Below, in pieces: positions 1 through 6,752 of a DNA stretch of 15,393 bases. How positions within the stretch are numbered: the stretch's first letter is position 1; each line of letters starts with the position of its first letter. The translations under genes and the position numbers were made by a program. The notes below the pieces were generated by a model. It was not told the origin of the DNA. It was given only the letters and a program-made list of their open reading frames with translations, and did no database searches. This DNA is from Ktedonobacteraceae bacterium (GTDB lineage: Bacteria > Chloroflexota > Ktedonobacteria > Ktedonobacterales > Ktedonobacteraceae): positions 1 through 15,393 of the forward strand of contig JAFMRP010000024.1 of assembly GCA_017354095.1 (NCBI GenBank). Reading direction: 5' to 3'.

Positions 1-1
1 C

Positions 2-67
2 ATCACACCTGAACTCATCGTACGTGCTTCAGCGGTCCCTCCTCAAAGCATTAGCGAAGAGCGATGA
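2..67 (+). CDS. C-terminal tail of a probable LacI-family transcriptional regulator (partial, 5' end outside window)
   Basis: Reading from base 2, an open frame without a start gives ITPELIVRASAVPPQS and five more residues before TGA at 65-67. Proteins of the LacI/GalR family typically end in a strand of the form P-x-E-L-V-V-R-x-S followed by a short proline-containing tail, and this peptide matches that pattern closely. The DNA-binding and sugar-binding parts lie upstream, outside the window. A LacI-type regulator just before a run of sugar-handling enzymes would fit a local, sugar-responsive repressor. The call rests on about 21 residues, so the family assignment is plausible but not secure. 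Confidence 0.55.
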   Translation: MTPELIVRASAVPPQSISEER

Positions 68-101
68 GCGTGGCCTGTTAGAAATTGTGTTGAACGATAG
101 C

Positions 102-108
102 AAGGGAG
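102..108 (+). promoter_or_regulatory. Ribosome binding site that decides the isomerase start
   Basis: AAGGGAG lies 8 bases before the ATG at 117. The in-frame ATG at 24 has no such site, would overlap the upstream regulator tail, and would add 31 residues with no family resemblance. Confidence 0.6.
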
Positions 109-116
109 TGATAACC

Positions 117-941
117 ATGCAAATGGTCTTGTTCACAAAGCTCTTTCTGCAGAGGAGTCTTGATGAGATCGCTGTGAGTGCTAGGGATCTTGGTTTTGAT
201 GGTATTGATTTGCTCATACGGCCGGGCTTCCATGTGGAACCAGATAAGCCAGAGGGCATCCCTGCCGCCGTTCGCAAGTTACGGGACGCGGGCCTGGCCG
301 TCCCGATGGCCACGACCGATCTCACCGATCCTGGAGGACAAACGGCAGAGACTTTGCTACGGATGTGCGCAGATGCTGATGTAAAGTTGTTACGTCTTGG
401 TTACTGGAAGTACGATCCTGCGCGAGGTTATCAGACTTGCCTCGATGCTGCTCGTCGAGATCTGGATGGGCTGGAGACTCTCGCCCGGAAGACAGGTGTC
501 CGGTTGGCAATACAGTTGCACGGCGGGACTATCCATAGTTCGGGGCCTCTTACGGCTGCTCTGCTCGCCGGGCATGATCCTGCCCACATTGGGGTGTATC
601 CAGATCCCGGCAATCAGGCTGTTCAGGAAGGTCGAGAGGACTGGCGCCTGACATTTGATGTGTTGTGGCCATGGCTGTGCTGTATCGGCGTCAAAAATGG
701 CGCCTGGCATCCCGCGCAGCGCATGCCAGGGGGACAGCGTCGTTGGGCATCAGATTGGGTGGGGATCGCGGACGGTATGGTTCCCTGGGACGGCATTCTC
801 GGCTACCTGGTCCAGACAGGATATGATGGTTTGCTTTCGTTCCATAGCCATTATGACCTGCCATTCGCGCAGGTGCTCGATCAAACTCGTGTCGATCTGC
901 AATTTGTTCGCCGCCAGCTTGCTGTTCAGACAAGCAAGTAA
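117..941 (+). CDS. Sugar phosphate isomerase/epimerase-like TIM-barrel protein
   Basis: This 274-aa protein resembles the xylose-isomerase-like TIM-barrel family (AP endonuclease 2 superfamily), which isomerises or epimerises sugars and keto-sugars, usually with a divalent metal. Visible landmarks are the first strand and helix (SLDEIAVSARDLGFDGIDL, residues 14-32), the LAIQLHGG strand (130-137), the VYPDPGN motif with likely metal ligand D163 (160-166), GVKNGAWH (191-198), GMVPWDGIL (220-228) and GYDGLLSFHSHYD (235-247). The first and last metal-binding glutamates usual in this family appear to be replaced by Q133 and H243, so the metal site may be altered or built differently. The start at 117 was chosen for its ribosome site. 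It is the first enzyme of a four-gene run and ends 71 bp before an SDR gene. The substrate is unknown, probably a sugar or sugar-acid intermediate. Confidence 0.75.
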   Translation: MQMVLFTKLFLQRSLDEIAVSARDLGFDGIDLLIRPGFHVEPDKPEGIPAAVRKLRDAGLAVPMATTDLTDPGGQTAETLLRMCADADVKLLRLGYWKYDPARGYQTCLDAARRDLDGLETLARKTGVRLAIQLHGGTIHSSGPLTAALLAGHDPAHIGVYPDPGNQAVQEGREDWRLTFDVLWPWLCCIGVKNGAWHPAQRMPGGQRRWASDWVGIADGMVPWDGILGYLVQTGYDGLLSFHSHYDLPFAQVLDQTRVDLQFVRRQLAVQTSK

Positions 942-1012
942 AGAGCGACGAGAGCAGGTCGTGTGGCAGCCATTTATCATATTCATAGAAGCAGCATAGT
1001 AGAGGAAGAAAC

Positions 1013-1774
1013 GTGGATTTCACATTCAAAGGACAGGTTGTACTGGTAACGGGCGGTGCGTCAGGGATTGGCCGTGCCATCGCCGAGGCTTTTGGCAGAA
1101 GCGGAGCGCATATTGTATTGACTTATTTCTCCAGTGAAGAGACAGCGCAGGAAACCGTCTCCACGATTGAAACTGCGGGCGGAAAAGCGCTGGCGCTCTA
1201 TGCCGACCTGACAAAAGAAGATGAGGTTGAGCGCGTCGTTGCAAAAACCATCGAGCGCTTCGGCGGCATTGACGTCCTGGTCGCAAACAGTGGTGGGTTG
1301 TTGCAGCGCAGCAAGATTGTGGATTGTACGCGCGACCTGTGGGACCAGGCCATAGCGGTGAATCTGACGAGCACATTTATGTGTTGCCGGGCAGTGTTGC
1401 CATACATGGAGCGCTTGGGCCGGGGCTGCATCATTACCATCAGTTCTCTGGCCGCCCACGATGGCGGAGGGGCTGGCGCGGCTCACTATGCCGCCGCTAA
1501 AGGAGGTGTGCTGACGTTTACCAGGTCGCTGGCCAAAGAAGTGGGACCTCTAGGCATTCGCGTCAATGGTATCGCACCAGGTCTGATAGCAACTCGTTTT
1601 CATGACCAGTTTAGCACTGCCGAGGGGCGACAGACAACGGTAGACCGGACGCCGCTGCATCGCGAAGGTGTACCGCAAGATGTCGCAGGTGCCGCACTGT
1701 TTCTGGCTTCGTCCGCTGCGTCGTTTATTGCGGGCGAAACGATAGAAGTCAATGGTGGACAGGGGGTGTTTTAG
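1013..1774 (+). CDS. Short-chain dehydrogenase/reductase (SDR), FabG/glucose-dehydrogenase-like
   Basis: This 253-aa cytoplasmic NAD(P)-dependent oxidoreductase has the classical SDR layout and length. The nucleotide-binding motif TGGASGIG is at 13-20, ADLT at 64-67, a variant NNAG motif (NSGG) at 92-95, and structural N117. The catalytic serine is S144 or S145, followed by Y159 and K163 in the YxxxK motif. The PG motif follows at 189-190, and the GETIEVNGGQGVF ending is typical of the family. The start is GTG at 1013, with AGAGGAAG at 1001-1008 as ribosome site; no nearer ATG fits the TGxxxGxG spacing. It is 2 bp upstream of a second SDR, so the two are almost certainly co-transcribed. Its neighbours suggest it oxidises a sugar or sugar acid rather than acting in fatty acid synthesis. 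The exact substrate cannot be told. Confidence 0.88.
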   Translation: MDFTFKGQVVLVTGGASGIGRAIAEAFGRSGAHIVLTYFSSEETAQETVSTIETAGGKALALYADLTKEDEVERVVAKTIERFGGIDVLVANSGGLLQRSKIVDCTRDLWDQAIAVNLTSTFMCCRAVLPYMERLGRGCIITISSLAAHDGGGAGAAHYAAAKGGVLTFTRSLAKEVGPLGIRVNGIAPGLIATRFHDQFSTAEGRQTTVDRTPLHREGVPQDVAGAALFLASSAASFIAGETIEVNGGQGVF

Positions 1775-1776
1775 GC

Positions 1777-2511
1777 ATGACGGTACAGTATGATCTTCGC
1801 TCAAAGGTAGTGCTGGTCGCAGGTGCCAGCAGTGGCATGGGCCGGGCAACGGCCAGCGCGGCTGCCGAGGCAGGCGCGGGCGTTGTGCTCGCTGCACGTA
1901 ACGCTGAGGCGCTTGAAGAGGTGCGTTCTTCCATCACACAAAGCGGCCAATCAGCCATTGCCGTTCCAACGGATGTCACTGAGCGCACAGCAGTTGATCA
2001 CCTGCTGACAGTGGCGCTTAGCCACTATGGGCGGATTGATGTGGTGGTGAACAGTGTCGGTACGAATATTCCTCGCCGGGCGCTCGATGAACTGACCGCC
2101 GAGAACTGGTCAGCTATGCTCACGGTCAACCTGAGCGCGGCCTTTCACCTGACACAGGCAGTGATTCCGCTCTTCCGTCGTCAGGGAGACGGGCTTCTGA
2201 TCCACATCGCCTCTTCAGCCGCCCGGAAGCCAGATCGCTCCGGTGTAGCATACCAGGCGAGCAAGGCGGGTGTTGTCGGGCTCGCGCACGGAACAATGGA
2301 GGAGGAGCGCGAGCATGGTATTCGCACGACGGTCATTTTTCCCGGGCTGACCGACACGCCTATGGTATTAAAGCGACCTACGCCGACTCCTCCAGAGGTG
2401 CTGGCGCGCGCCCTGCAGCCTGAAGATGTCGCGGCTGCCTGTCTCTTTGTGATGGGGCTTCCAGCGCGTGCCTATGTACCTGAGCTTCTTTTATATCCCA
2501 GTCGATTCTAA
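1777..2511 (+). CDS. Short-chain dehydrogenase/reductase (SDR), second of a tandem pair
   Basis: This 244-aa SDR is clearly distinct from its upstream neighbour. It has GASSGMG at 16-22, TDVT at 65-68 (D66 is the usual adenine contact), an NNAG variant NSVG at 92-95, N118, S146, Y159 and K163. S146 sits 13 residues before the tyrosine, as is usual. After the PG motif (179-180) the protein has a short substrate loop, and it ends in PELLLYPSRF rather than the VDGG-type ending. That end pattern is seen in the YdfG/3-hydroxy-acid or sugar-alcohol branch of SDRs. The ATG follows the previous stop by only 2 bases and lacks a strong ribosome site of its own, which points to translational coupling. 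It likely handles a different step, or the reverse redox step, of the same pathway. Confidence 0.87.
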   Translation: MTVQYDLRSKVVLVAGASSGMGRATASAAAEAGAGVVLAARNAEALEEVRSSITQSGQSAIAVPTDVTERTAVDHLLTVALSHYGRIDVVVNSVGTNIPRRALDELTAENWSAMLTVNLSAAFHLTQAVIPLFRRQGDGLLIHIASSAARKPDRSGVAYQASKAGVVGLAHGTMEEEREHGIRTTVIFPGLTDTPMVLKRPTPTPPEVLARALQPEDVAAACLFVMGLPARAYVPELLLYPSRF

Positions 2512-2549
2512 TCTCACCGTACAGCGAGTAAGTAGAAGGAAGGGTTCTC

Positions 2550-3608
2550 ATGAGCAATGAAGCCGCCCGCGATGGGGCAATAGATACCGGGTTCGGCCAG
2601 CAGGCAAAGCAGCCGAAAGTAGCTGTCCTGCTCACACCTGCCAGGCGTGCTGAAGTATTGACAGCCGAGGCTCAAAGGCAACTCGCCTCGCTGGCAACCG
2701 TCGTGATCCCCGAAGGGCCAACGCTCAGCGCTGGTGAATTACCCACGCTGTTAGATGGCGCTGTAGCCTGCCTGACGGGATGGGGAACCCCGTCGCTGAG
2801 CGAAGCACTGCTCGCTGGTTGTCCAACGCTGCGGCTGGTTGCGCATACAGCGGGCAGTGTGCGTAATCTTGTACCATTACCAGCTATCGAGCGTGGGCTG
2901 AAGGTCTCCCATGCTGCGGCGATGATCGCTGATTCCGTCGCGGAGTATGTGGTATCACAGGCCCTTTTGTGCTGCCGGCATCTGCACGAGATAGATCAGG
3001 CCATGAAGACCGGCCAGGATTGGAGCGATGTTCGCCGTGCATATCCAGGGCGTTTGCTCGGTAGCAAAATCGTGGGTGTGGTAGGAACAGGGCGCGTCGG
3101 ACGGGCCGTTATCCGTTTGCTCAAGGTATTTGGATGCCGTCTGCTCGCATACGATCCCTATCTTACTGCCGAGCAGGCGGAACAGTTGGGCGTTGAGATG
3201 ACTGGCCTGGACGACCTGATGGCCCGCTCTGACCTGGTCACGCTGCATGCGCCAGTGCTGCCTGAGACGAAGGGAATGATCGGTGCCACCCAGCTTGCGA
3301 AGCTGCGCGACCAGGCTATCTTGATCAATGCCGCGCGTGCCTCGCTGGTTGATGAAGAGGCGCTATACCATGAACTGGTAAGCGGTCGTATCTTCGCGGT
3401 TTTGGACGTGTTTACGCAAGAGCCACTTCCGCTCGATAGTCGTTTCCGTGCACTGCCAAATGTCTTGCTCTCTCCGCACGCGGCAGGCCACACCATCGAT
3501 ACTCACCTGCGCCAGGGGCAGGCCATGGTCGATGAAGTGCGGCGTTTCCTTGCTGGAGAAGCACTCCATTACGAGATTACACCGGCCATGTACTCCATTA
3601 TGGCCTGA
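2550..3608 (+). CDS. D-isomer-specific 2-hydroxyacid dehydrogenase
   Basis: This 352-aa NAD(P)-dependent dehydrogenase belongs to the phosphoglycerate/glyoxylate/lactate dehydrogenase (D-2-hydroxyacid) family. It interconverts 2-keto acids and D-2-hydroxyacids. A split catalytic domain (about 20-120 and 320-352) encloses a Rossmann domain. Landmarks are VGTGRVG at 178-184, D202 in YDPY (suggesting NAD preference), the catalytic triad R263 (NAARASLVDE), E291 (DVFTQEP) and H310 (SPHAAGHT). The entry around residues 73-105 (CLTGWGTP, LVAHTAGSV) is the family's substrate-binding edge. The first 20 residues are a poorly conserved extension. AGAAGGAAGG at 2533-2542 precedes the ATG. The gene follows the second SDR by 38 bp and closes the cluster. 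It may reduce or oxidise the sugar-acid product or a derived 2-keto acid. The actual substrate is not evident. Confidence 0.88.
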   Translation: MSNEAARDGAIDTGFGQQAKQPKVAVLLTPARRAEVLTAEAQRQLASLATVVIPEGPTLSAGELPTLLDGAVACLTGWGTPSLSEALLAGCPTLRLVAHTAGSVRNLVPLPAIERGLKVSHAAAMIADSVAEYVVSQALLCCRHLHEIDQAMKTGQDWSDVRRAYPGRLLGSKIVGVVGTGRVGRAVIRLLKVFGCRLLAYDPYLTAEQAEQLGVEMTGLDDLMARSDLVTLHAPVLPETKGMIGATQLAKLRDQAILINAARASLVDEEALYHELVSGRIFAVLDVFTQEPLPLDSRFRALPNVLLSPHAAGHTIDTHLRQGQAMVDEVRRFLAGEALHYEITPAMYSIMA

Positions 3609-3660
3609 TCGCGCTGAAATTTTTTGACCTCCCCTTTGTTCCCTATGCCCCCTGCCTGGA

Positions 3661-3672
3661 TGGTATGTACCA
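3661..3672. promoter_or_regulatory. Operator-like dyad TGGTA-TG-TACCA (GntR/FadR-like half-sites)
   Basis: This is a perfect 5-bp inverted repeat with a 2-bp centre. TNGT/ACNA half-sites are characteristic of operators of the FadR branch of GntR regulators, which includes lactate regulators (LldR). It lies about 90 bp upstream of the proposed lctP -35 box. Its function is inferred; no GntR gene is present in the window. Confidence 0.4.
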
Positions 3673-3679
3673 GCATAAT

Positions 3680-3695
3680 TTCTGAAAATTCAGAA
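3680..3695. promoter_or_regulatory. 16-bp inverted repeat TTCTGAA-AA-TTCAGAA
   Basis: The 7-bp arms are perfect with a 2-bp centre, 7 bp downstream of the TGGTA/TACCA dyad. It has no T-run after it and is too tight to be a terminator hairpin, so a protein-binding site is the more likely reading. The cognate regulator is unknown. Confidence 0.4.
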
Positions 3696-3718
3696 CGTGG
3701 CACGAAAAAAAGCATATG

Positions 3719-3737
3719 AGGACTTTCCAATAGTCCT
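3719..3737. repeat. Inverted repeat AGGACT-N7-AGTCCT
   Basis: Perfect 6-bp arms with a 7-base spacer lie 21 bp before the proposed lctP -35 box. There is no following T-run. It could be an upstream operator or a small stem-loop; nothing more can be said. Confidence 0.3.
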
Positions 3738-3758
3738 GGCGGTAGCATGGGATTTGCG

Positions 3759-3788
3759 TGGACAAAGCGAGGAAAGGCAAGGTATACT
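3759..3788 (+). promoter_or_regulatory. Probable sigma-70-type promoter of lctP
   Basis: TGGACA (3759-3764), an 18-bp spacer and TATACT (3783-3788) each match the consensus hexamers at 5 of 6 positions. Transcription would start near 3795, leaving a leader of about 163 nt before lctP. This is the best promoter match in the 3609-3957 gap, which otherwise holds only inverted repeats and no credible gene. Confidence 0.5.
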
Positions 3789-3904
3789 TAACATAAGCCC
3801 AGCGCCAGTGGGTTTTCCTAGCTATAGTTGAAAGAAAGGAGCTATCCCCGCAGTATTTCATTTCTCGCGTCGATACGCTAAGCGTTACATTGCAGGCCTC
3901 GTAA

Positions 3905-3916
3905 GTTGTTAACAAC
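3905..3916. promoter_or_regulatory. Perfect 12-bp palindrome GTTGTTAACAAC in the lctP leader
   Basis: The sequence equals its own reverse complement. It sits about 110 bp downstream of the predicted transcription start and 41 bp before the lctP start codon, overlapping the first of two CAACGT direct repeats (3913-3918 and 3927-3932). It may be a roadblock-type operator. Confidence 0.35.
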
Positions 3917-3957
3917 GTAGGTTTGTCAACGTGTAGTTACGAAGGAGAAACTAACGT

Positions 3958-5760
3958 ATGCATTGGACGCAGAGCTACACGCCGGCCTTTGGTAACCTGG
4001 CTCTTTCGGCCCTGCTCGCGGCCCTCCCCGTTGTTGTCCTGCTCGGACTGCTCGGTATTTTCCGCGTGCGAGCACACTGGGCGGCTTTAGCAGGTCTGGC
4101 TACAGCTGTGCTCGTCTCGATCTTCATCTTCGGTATGCCCGCTCAGCTCAGCGTCGCGGCTGCGCTCAATGGTGCGGCATATGGCCTCTTCCCTATCGGT
4201 TGGATTATCGTTGGTGCTATCTTTGTGTACGATATTACTGTTCAGACCGGCAAATTTGAAATTATCAAACGGACCGTTGCCGGATTGTCGGACGATCGGC
4301 GTCTGCAACTGCTGCTGATTGCTTTCAGCTTTGGCGCGTTTGTAGAAGGTGCGGCAGGCTTTGGCACGCCGGTCGCAGTTTCGGCTGCTATGCTGATTGG
4401 CCTGGGTTTCCGCCCGCTACCGGCGGCTGGTCTGGCGCTCATCGGCAATACGGCTCCGGTGGCCTTCGGCGCACTGGGTGCTCCTCTGGTTGGCCTGAAC
4501 CAGGTTACCCATATCGATATCAACATCCTCAGTGCTATGATCGGCCGTCAGTTGCCTTTCTTCTCGGTGCTGGTCCCCTTCTGGCTGGTCTGGGCCATGG
4601 CGGGCTGGCGCGGTATGCGCGAGGTCTGGCCTGCCTGCCTGGTCGCTGGCCTCAGCTTTGCCATTACCCAGTTTCTGGTCAGCAACTATGTCAACTACGC
4701 GCTGGTAGATATTGCTGGCGCGGTCGTCTCTATTCTCTGCCTGGTCCTCTTCCTGCGCGTCTGGCAGCCGGCCACAAAGTGGCGTTTCCCTGAAGAGAGC
4801 GCCGAGGAGGTCAGGGGTACTGCGGAAACCACATCATCCGTAAGTGGTGGTGGAGCGGAGACCGCCATTCCGGCGGCTGCGACGATGGTGACCTTCGATG
4901 AGAGCGATGTTGAGGCTGTGGAGAGGGGCGCTGCTGCACGTGTTAGCCCGGGCGGAGCCGTTAGTCTTTCTGCCGATGAGGGCAATCCCAGGTTTACTGC
5001 TGCCTTTATCGCCTGGCTACCCTGGGTTCTGCTGGCTGTCATCCTCTTCATCTGGGGCTTGCCGCAATTCAAAACCGTTGCTAACATCACCAATGTCACG
5101 AACTTCAACATTTCCTGGCCCGTTCTGAACAATGTTGTCTACCGTGCGCAGCCCGTTGTCTCTAAAGAGACTCTAGAGCCGGCCACCTTCGCCCTGAACT
5201 GGCTTACGGCCACCGGAACCGGCCTGCTCATTACCGGGATCATTGCGGGCTTCGCGCTGGGCCTTACGCCGATGGGCTTGCTGCGCACCTTCTGGGGGAC
5301 TCTGGTACGCCTGCGCTTCTCTCTGTTGACTATCGCAGCCATGCTCGCTATCGGCTATACCACGCGTTTCGCGGGGATGGACGCGACGATGGGCCTGGCT
5401 TTTGCCAGCACGGGTGTGCTCTTCCCCTTCTTCTCAGCTATGCTGGGCTGGCTGGGTGTAGCGCTGACGGGTAGCGATACCTCATCCAACATCCTGTTCG
5501 GCAATCTACAAACAATCACCGCTGCCAGGGTTGGCGTCTCGCCCGTTCTGGCCGCTGCGGCGAATTCCTCAGGTGGTGTCATGGGCAAAATGATCGACGC
5601 ACAGAGCATTGTGGTGGCCGGTGTGGCAACCGGACAGAAAGGCGGCGAGGGGAACATCCTGCGCTTCGTCTTTTTCCACAGCATTGCCCTGGCTGCGCTG
5701 GTCGGCATCCTCATAACACTGCAAGCTTACGTCTTCCCGGGCATGATACCCACACCCTGA
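3958..5760 (+). CDS. lctP: L-lactate/glycolate permease, LctP family
   Basis: This 600-aa polytopic inner-membrane transporter of the LctP/LldP family imports L-lactate and related hydroxy-monocarboxylates such as glycolate with protons. Hydrophobic segments run through most of residues 10-270 and 346-600. The family signatures are visible: GAFVEGAAGFGTP at 126-138, GNTAPVAFGALGAP at 163-176, GYTTRFAGMDATMGLAF at 466-482 and GSDTSSNILFGN at 505-516. A hydrophilic, acidic, low-complexity segment of about 70 residues (276-345) interrupts the membrane core and should form a cytoplasmic or external loop. The protein is some 50 residues longer than the roughly 550-aa enterobacterial LldP, mostly because of this loop. 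The ATG has AAGGAG at 3942-3947. It has its own promoter and terminator, so it is probably a single-gene unit. No lactate dehydrogenase complex (Lld or Lut) is adjacent in the window. Confidence 0.93.
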   Translation: MHWTQSYTPAFGNLALSALLAALPVVVLLGLLGIFRVRAHWAALAGLATAVLVSIFIFGMPAQLSVAAALNGAAYGLFPIGWIIVGAIFVYDITVQTGKFEIIKRTVAGLSDDRRLQLLLIAFSFGAFVEGAAGFGTPVAVSAAMLIGLGFRPLPAAGLALIGNTAPVAFGALGAPLVGLNQVTHIDINILSAMIGRQLPFFSVLVPFWLVWAMAGWRGMREVWPACLVAGLSFAITQFLVSNYVNYALVDIAGAVVSILCLVLFLRVWQPATKWRFPEESAEEVRGTAETTSSVSGGGAETAIPAAATMVTFDESDVEAVERGAAARVSPGGAVSLSADEGNPRFTAAFIAWLPWVLLAVILFIWGLPQFKTVANITNVTNFNISWPVLNNVVYRAQPVVSKETLEPATFALNWLTATGTGLLITGIIAGFALGLTPMGLLRTFWGTLVRLRFSLLTIAAMLAIGYTTRFAGMDATMGLAFASTGVLFPFFSAMLGWLGVALTGSDTSSNILFGNLQTITAARVGVSPVLAAAANSSGGVMGKMIDAQSIVVAGVATGQKGGEGNILRFVFFHSIALAALVGILITLQAYVFPGMIPTP

Positions 5761-5785
5761 GTGAAACTTGTTGCGTATAGCTAAT

Positions 5786-5830
5786 CAGGGAGCGGGCTTA
5801 GGCTCGTTCCCTGGCCAATCTCTTTGTTCT
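5786..5830 (+). terminator. Rho-independent terminator after lctP
   Basis: A 12-bp stem with two G-T wobbles (CAGGGAGCGGGC at 5786-5797, GCTCGTTCCCTG at 5802-5813) closes a TTAG loop. It is followed by a T-rich stretch to about 5833. It starts 25 bp after the lctP stop and separates it from the next gene. Confidence 0.75.
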
Positions 5831-5879
5831 CTTGCGTTGGGCCGCTGCACGCGGCAAATAGAAAGCGGGTAAAGTTAAC

Positions 5880-6617
5880 GTGCGCATAGCTCTTGTCTCC
5901 GACATTCATGGTAATTTCGTCGCGCTGGAATGCGTGCTTGATGAATTAGCGCGGGAGCGCATTGATCAGATCATCTGTCTGGGTGACATCGCGGCGCTTG
6001 GACCGCAGCCACGCGAGGTCATTGATCGCCTGCGCCAGCTTGGCTGCCCGGTCATTATGGGCAATACCGATGCCTGGCTGCTCCCATCCTCGCCAGCGGC
6101 AAGCGATACGGCGACTTTGCGCGCTATCACTCAATGGTGTGCCGGGCAGATCTCAGATGCTGATCGCGCCTATCTCCAGGCCTTGCCACCGCGGCTGGAA
6201 ATTCCCCTTGATCACAGCCGGTCGCTGCTATGCTATCACGGCTCACCTCGCTCGTTCGACGATATCATCGCCGCTACCACGCCGGCAAAGGTGGTAGAGG
6301 ACATGCTGGCGGGCTATAACGCTGCGGTTATGGCTGGTGGTCACACACATATACAGATGGTGCGCCGCTATAAAGACGCCCACATCATCAACGTTGGTAG
6401 TATCGGCCTCCCTGGCGTCAATGCGGGCAGCGAGGAATTGCCCGATAATCGCAATGTGCGCTGGGCCGAGTACGGGGTGCTTGACCTTACCGATGGCCGT
6501 TTAAGCATCGATCTCCGGCGAACTCCTCTGGATATGATGGCTGTTTTGCAGGCTGGCCGCGCCAGCGGAATGCCTCATCTCGACTGGTGGCTCGCGAAAT
6601 GGGATGCCGGCTCTTGA
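5880..6617 (+). CDS. Calcineurin-like metallophosphoesterase (YfcE/MJ0936-type)
   Basis: This 245-aa soluble enzyme belongs to the small prokaryotic metallophosphoesterase family, which binds two metal ions and hydrolyses phosphodiesters or phosphomonoesters. All signature motifs are present in order: SDIHGN with D8 and H10, GDIAALGP with D36, GNTD with N62 and D64, CYHGSP with H120, and GGHTH with H155 and H157. The NVGSIGLP stretch (171-178) is also typical of this group. The start is GTG at 5880; the conserved first strand MRIALVSDIHGN begins there, and there is no alternative start in front. The ribosome site is weak. It lies beyond the lctP terminator, so it probably has its own promoter within 5814-5879, though none is obvious. 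Its physiological substrate is unknown. Confidence 0.88.
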   Translation: MRIALVSDIHGNFVALECVLDELARERIDQIICLGDIAALGPQPREVIDRLRQLGCPVIMGNTDAWLLPSSPAASDTATLRAITQWCAGQISDADRAYLQALPPRLEIPLDHSRSLLCYHGSPRSFDDIIAATTPAKVVEDMLAGYNAAVMAGGHTHIQMVRRYKDAHIINVGSIGLPGVNAGSEELPDNRNVRWAEYGVLDLTDGRLSIDLRRTPLDMMAVLQAGRASGMPHLDWWLAKWDAGS

Positions 6618-6696
6618 TGGCTGGACATCTATAGGTTCAGTGGAATATATGTCTCTCAATCGATGTTATCAGTGTGTGATAGAGAAATTACCCCCG

Positions 6697-6708
6697 ATCT
6701 GAACAGAT
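6697..6708. repeat. Short dyad ATCTG-AA-CAGAT upstream of secA
   Basis: Perfect 5-bp arms with a 2-bp centre, in the 305-bp gap before secA. It has no terminator tail. A binding site is possible but arms this short can arise by chance. Confidence 0.25.
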
Positions 6709-6730
6709 TAAAGTAACGATGTAGCAAAAT

Positions 6731-6742
6731 GTAGATGTCTAC
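6731..6742. repeat. Short dyad GTAGA-TG-TCTAC upstream of secA
   Basis: Perfect 5-bp arms with a 2-bp centre, 34 bp centre to centre from the preceding dyad and 11 bp before the first CTATACGT copy. ATGTAG also occurs as a direct repeat at 6719-6724 and 6729-6734. Confidence 0.25.
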
Positions 6743-6752
6743 TTCCTCTTTC

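Noticed and set aside
24..116. An upstream in-frame ATG at 24 that would lengthen the isomerase by 31 residues.
   Set aside because: It overlaps the regulator tail in another frame, has no ribosome site, and the added residues do not fit the barrel's first strand; ATG at 117 has AAGGGAG in front.
3584..3625. GGCCAT/ATGGCC hairpin over the end of the dehydrogenase gene followed by a run of six T.
   Set aside because: The stem is only 6 bp with a 10-base loop and the T-run starts about 14 bases after it, too far for an intrinsic terminator.
3643..3915. A 90-codon minus-strand open frame in the gap before lctP.
   Set aside because: The product is rich in Cys, Trp and Tyr with no family resemblance, and it overlaps the promoter and dyads of lctP.
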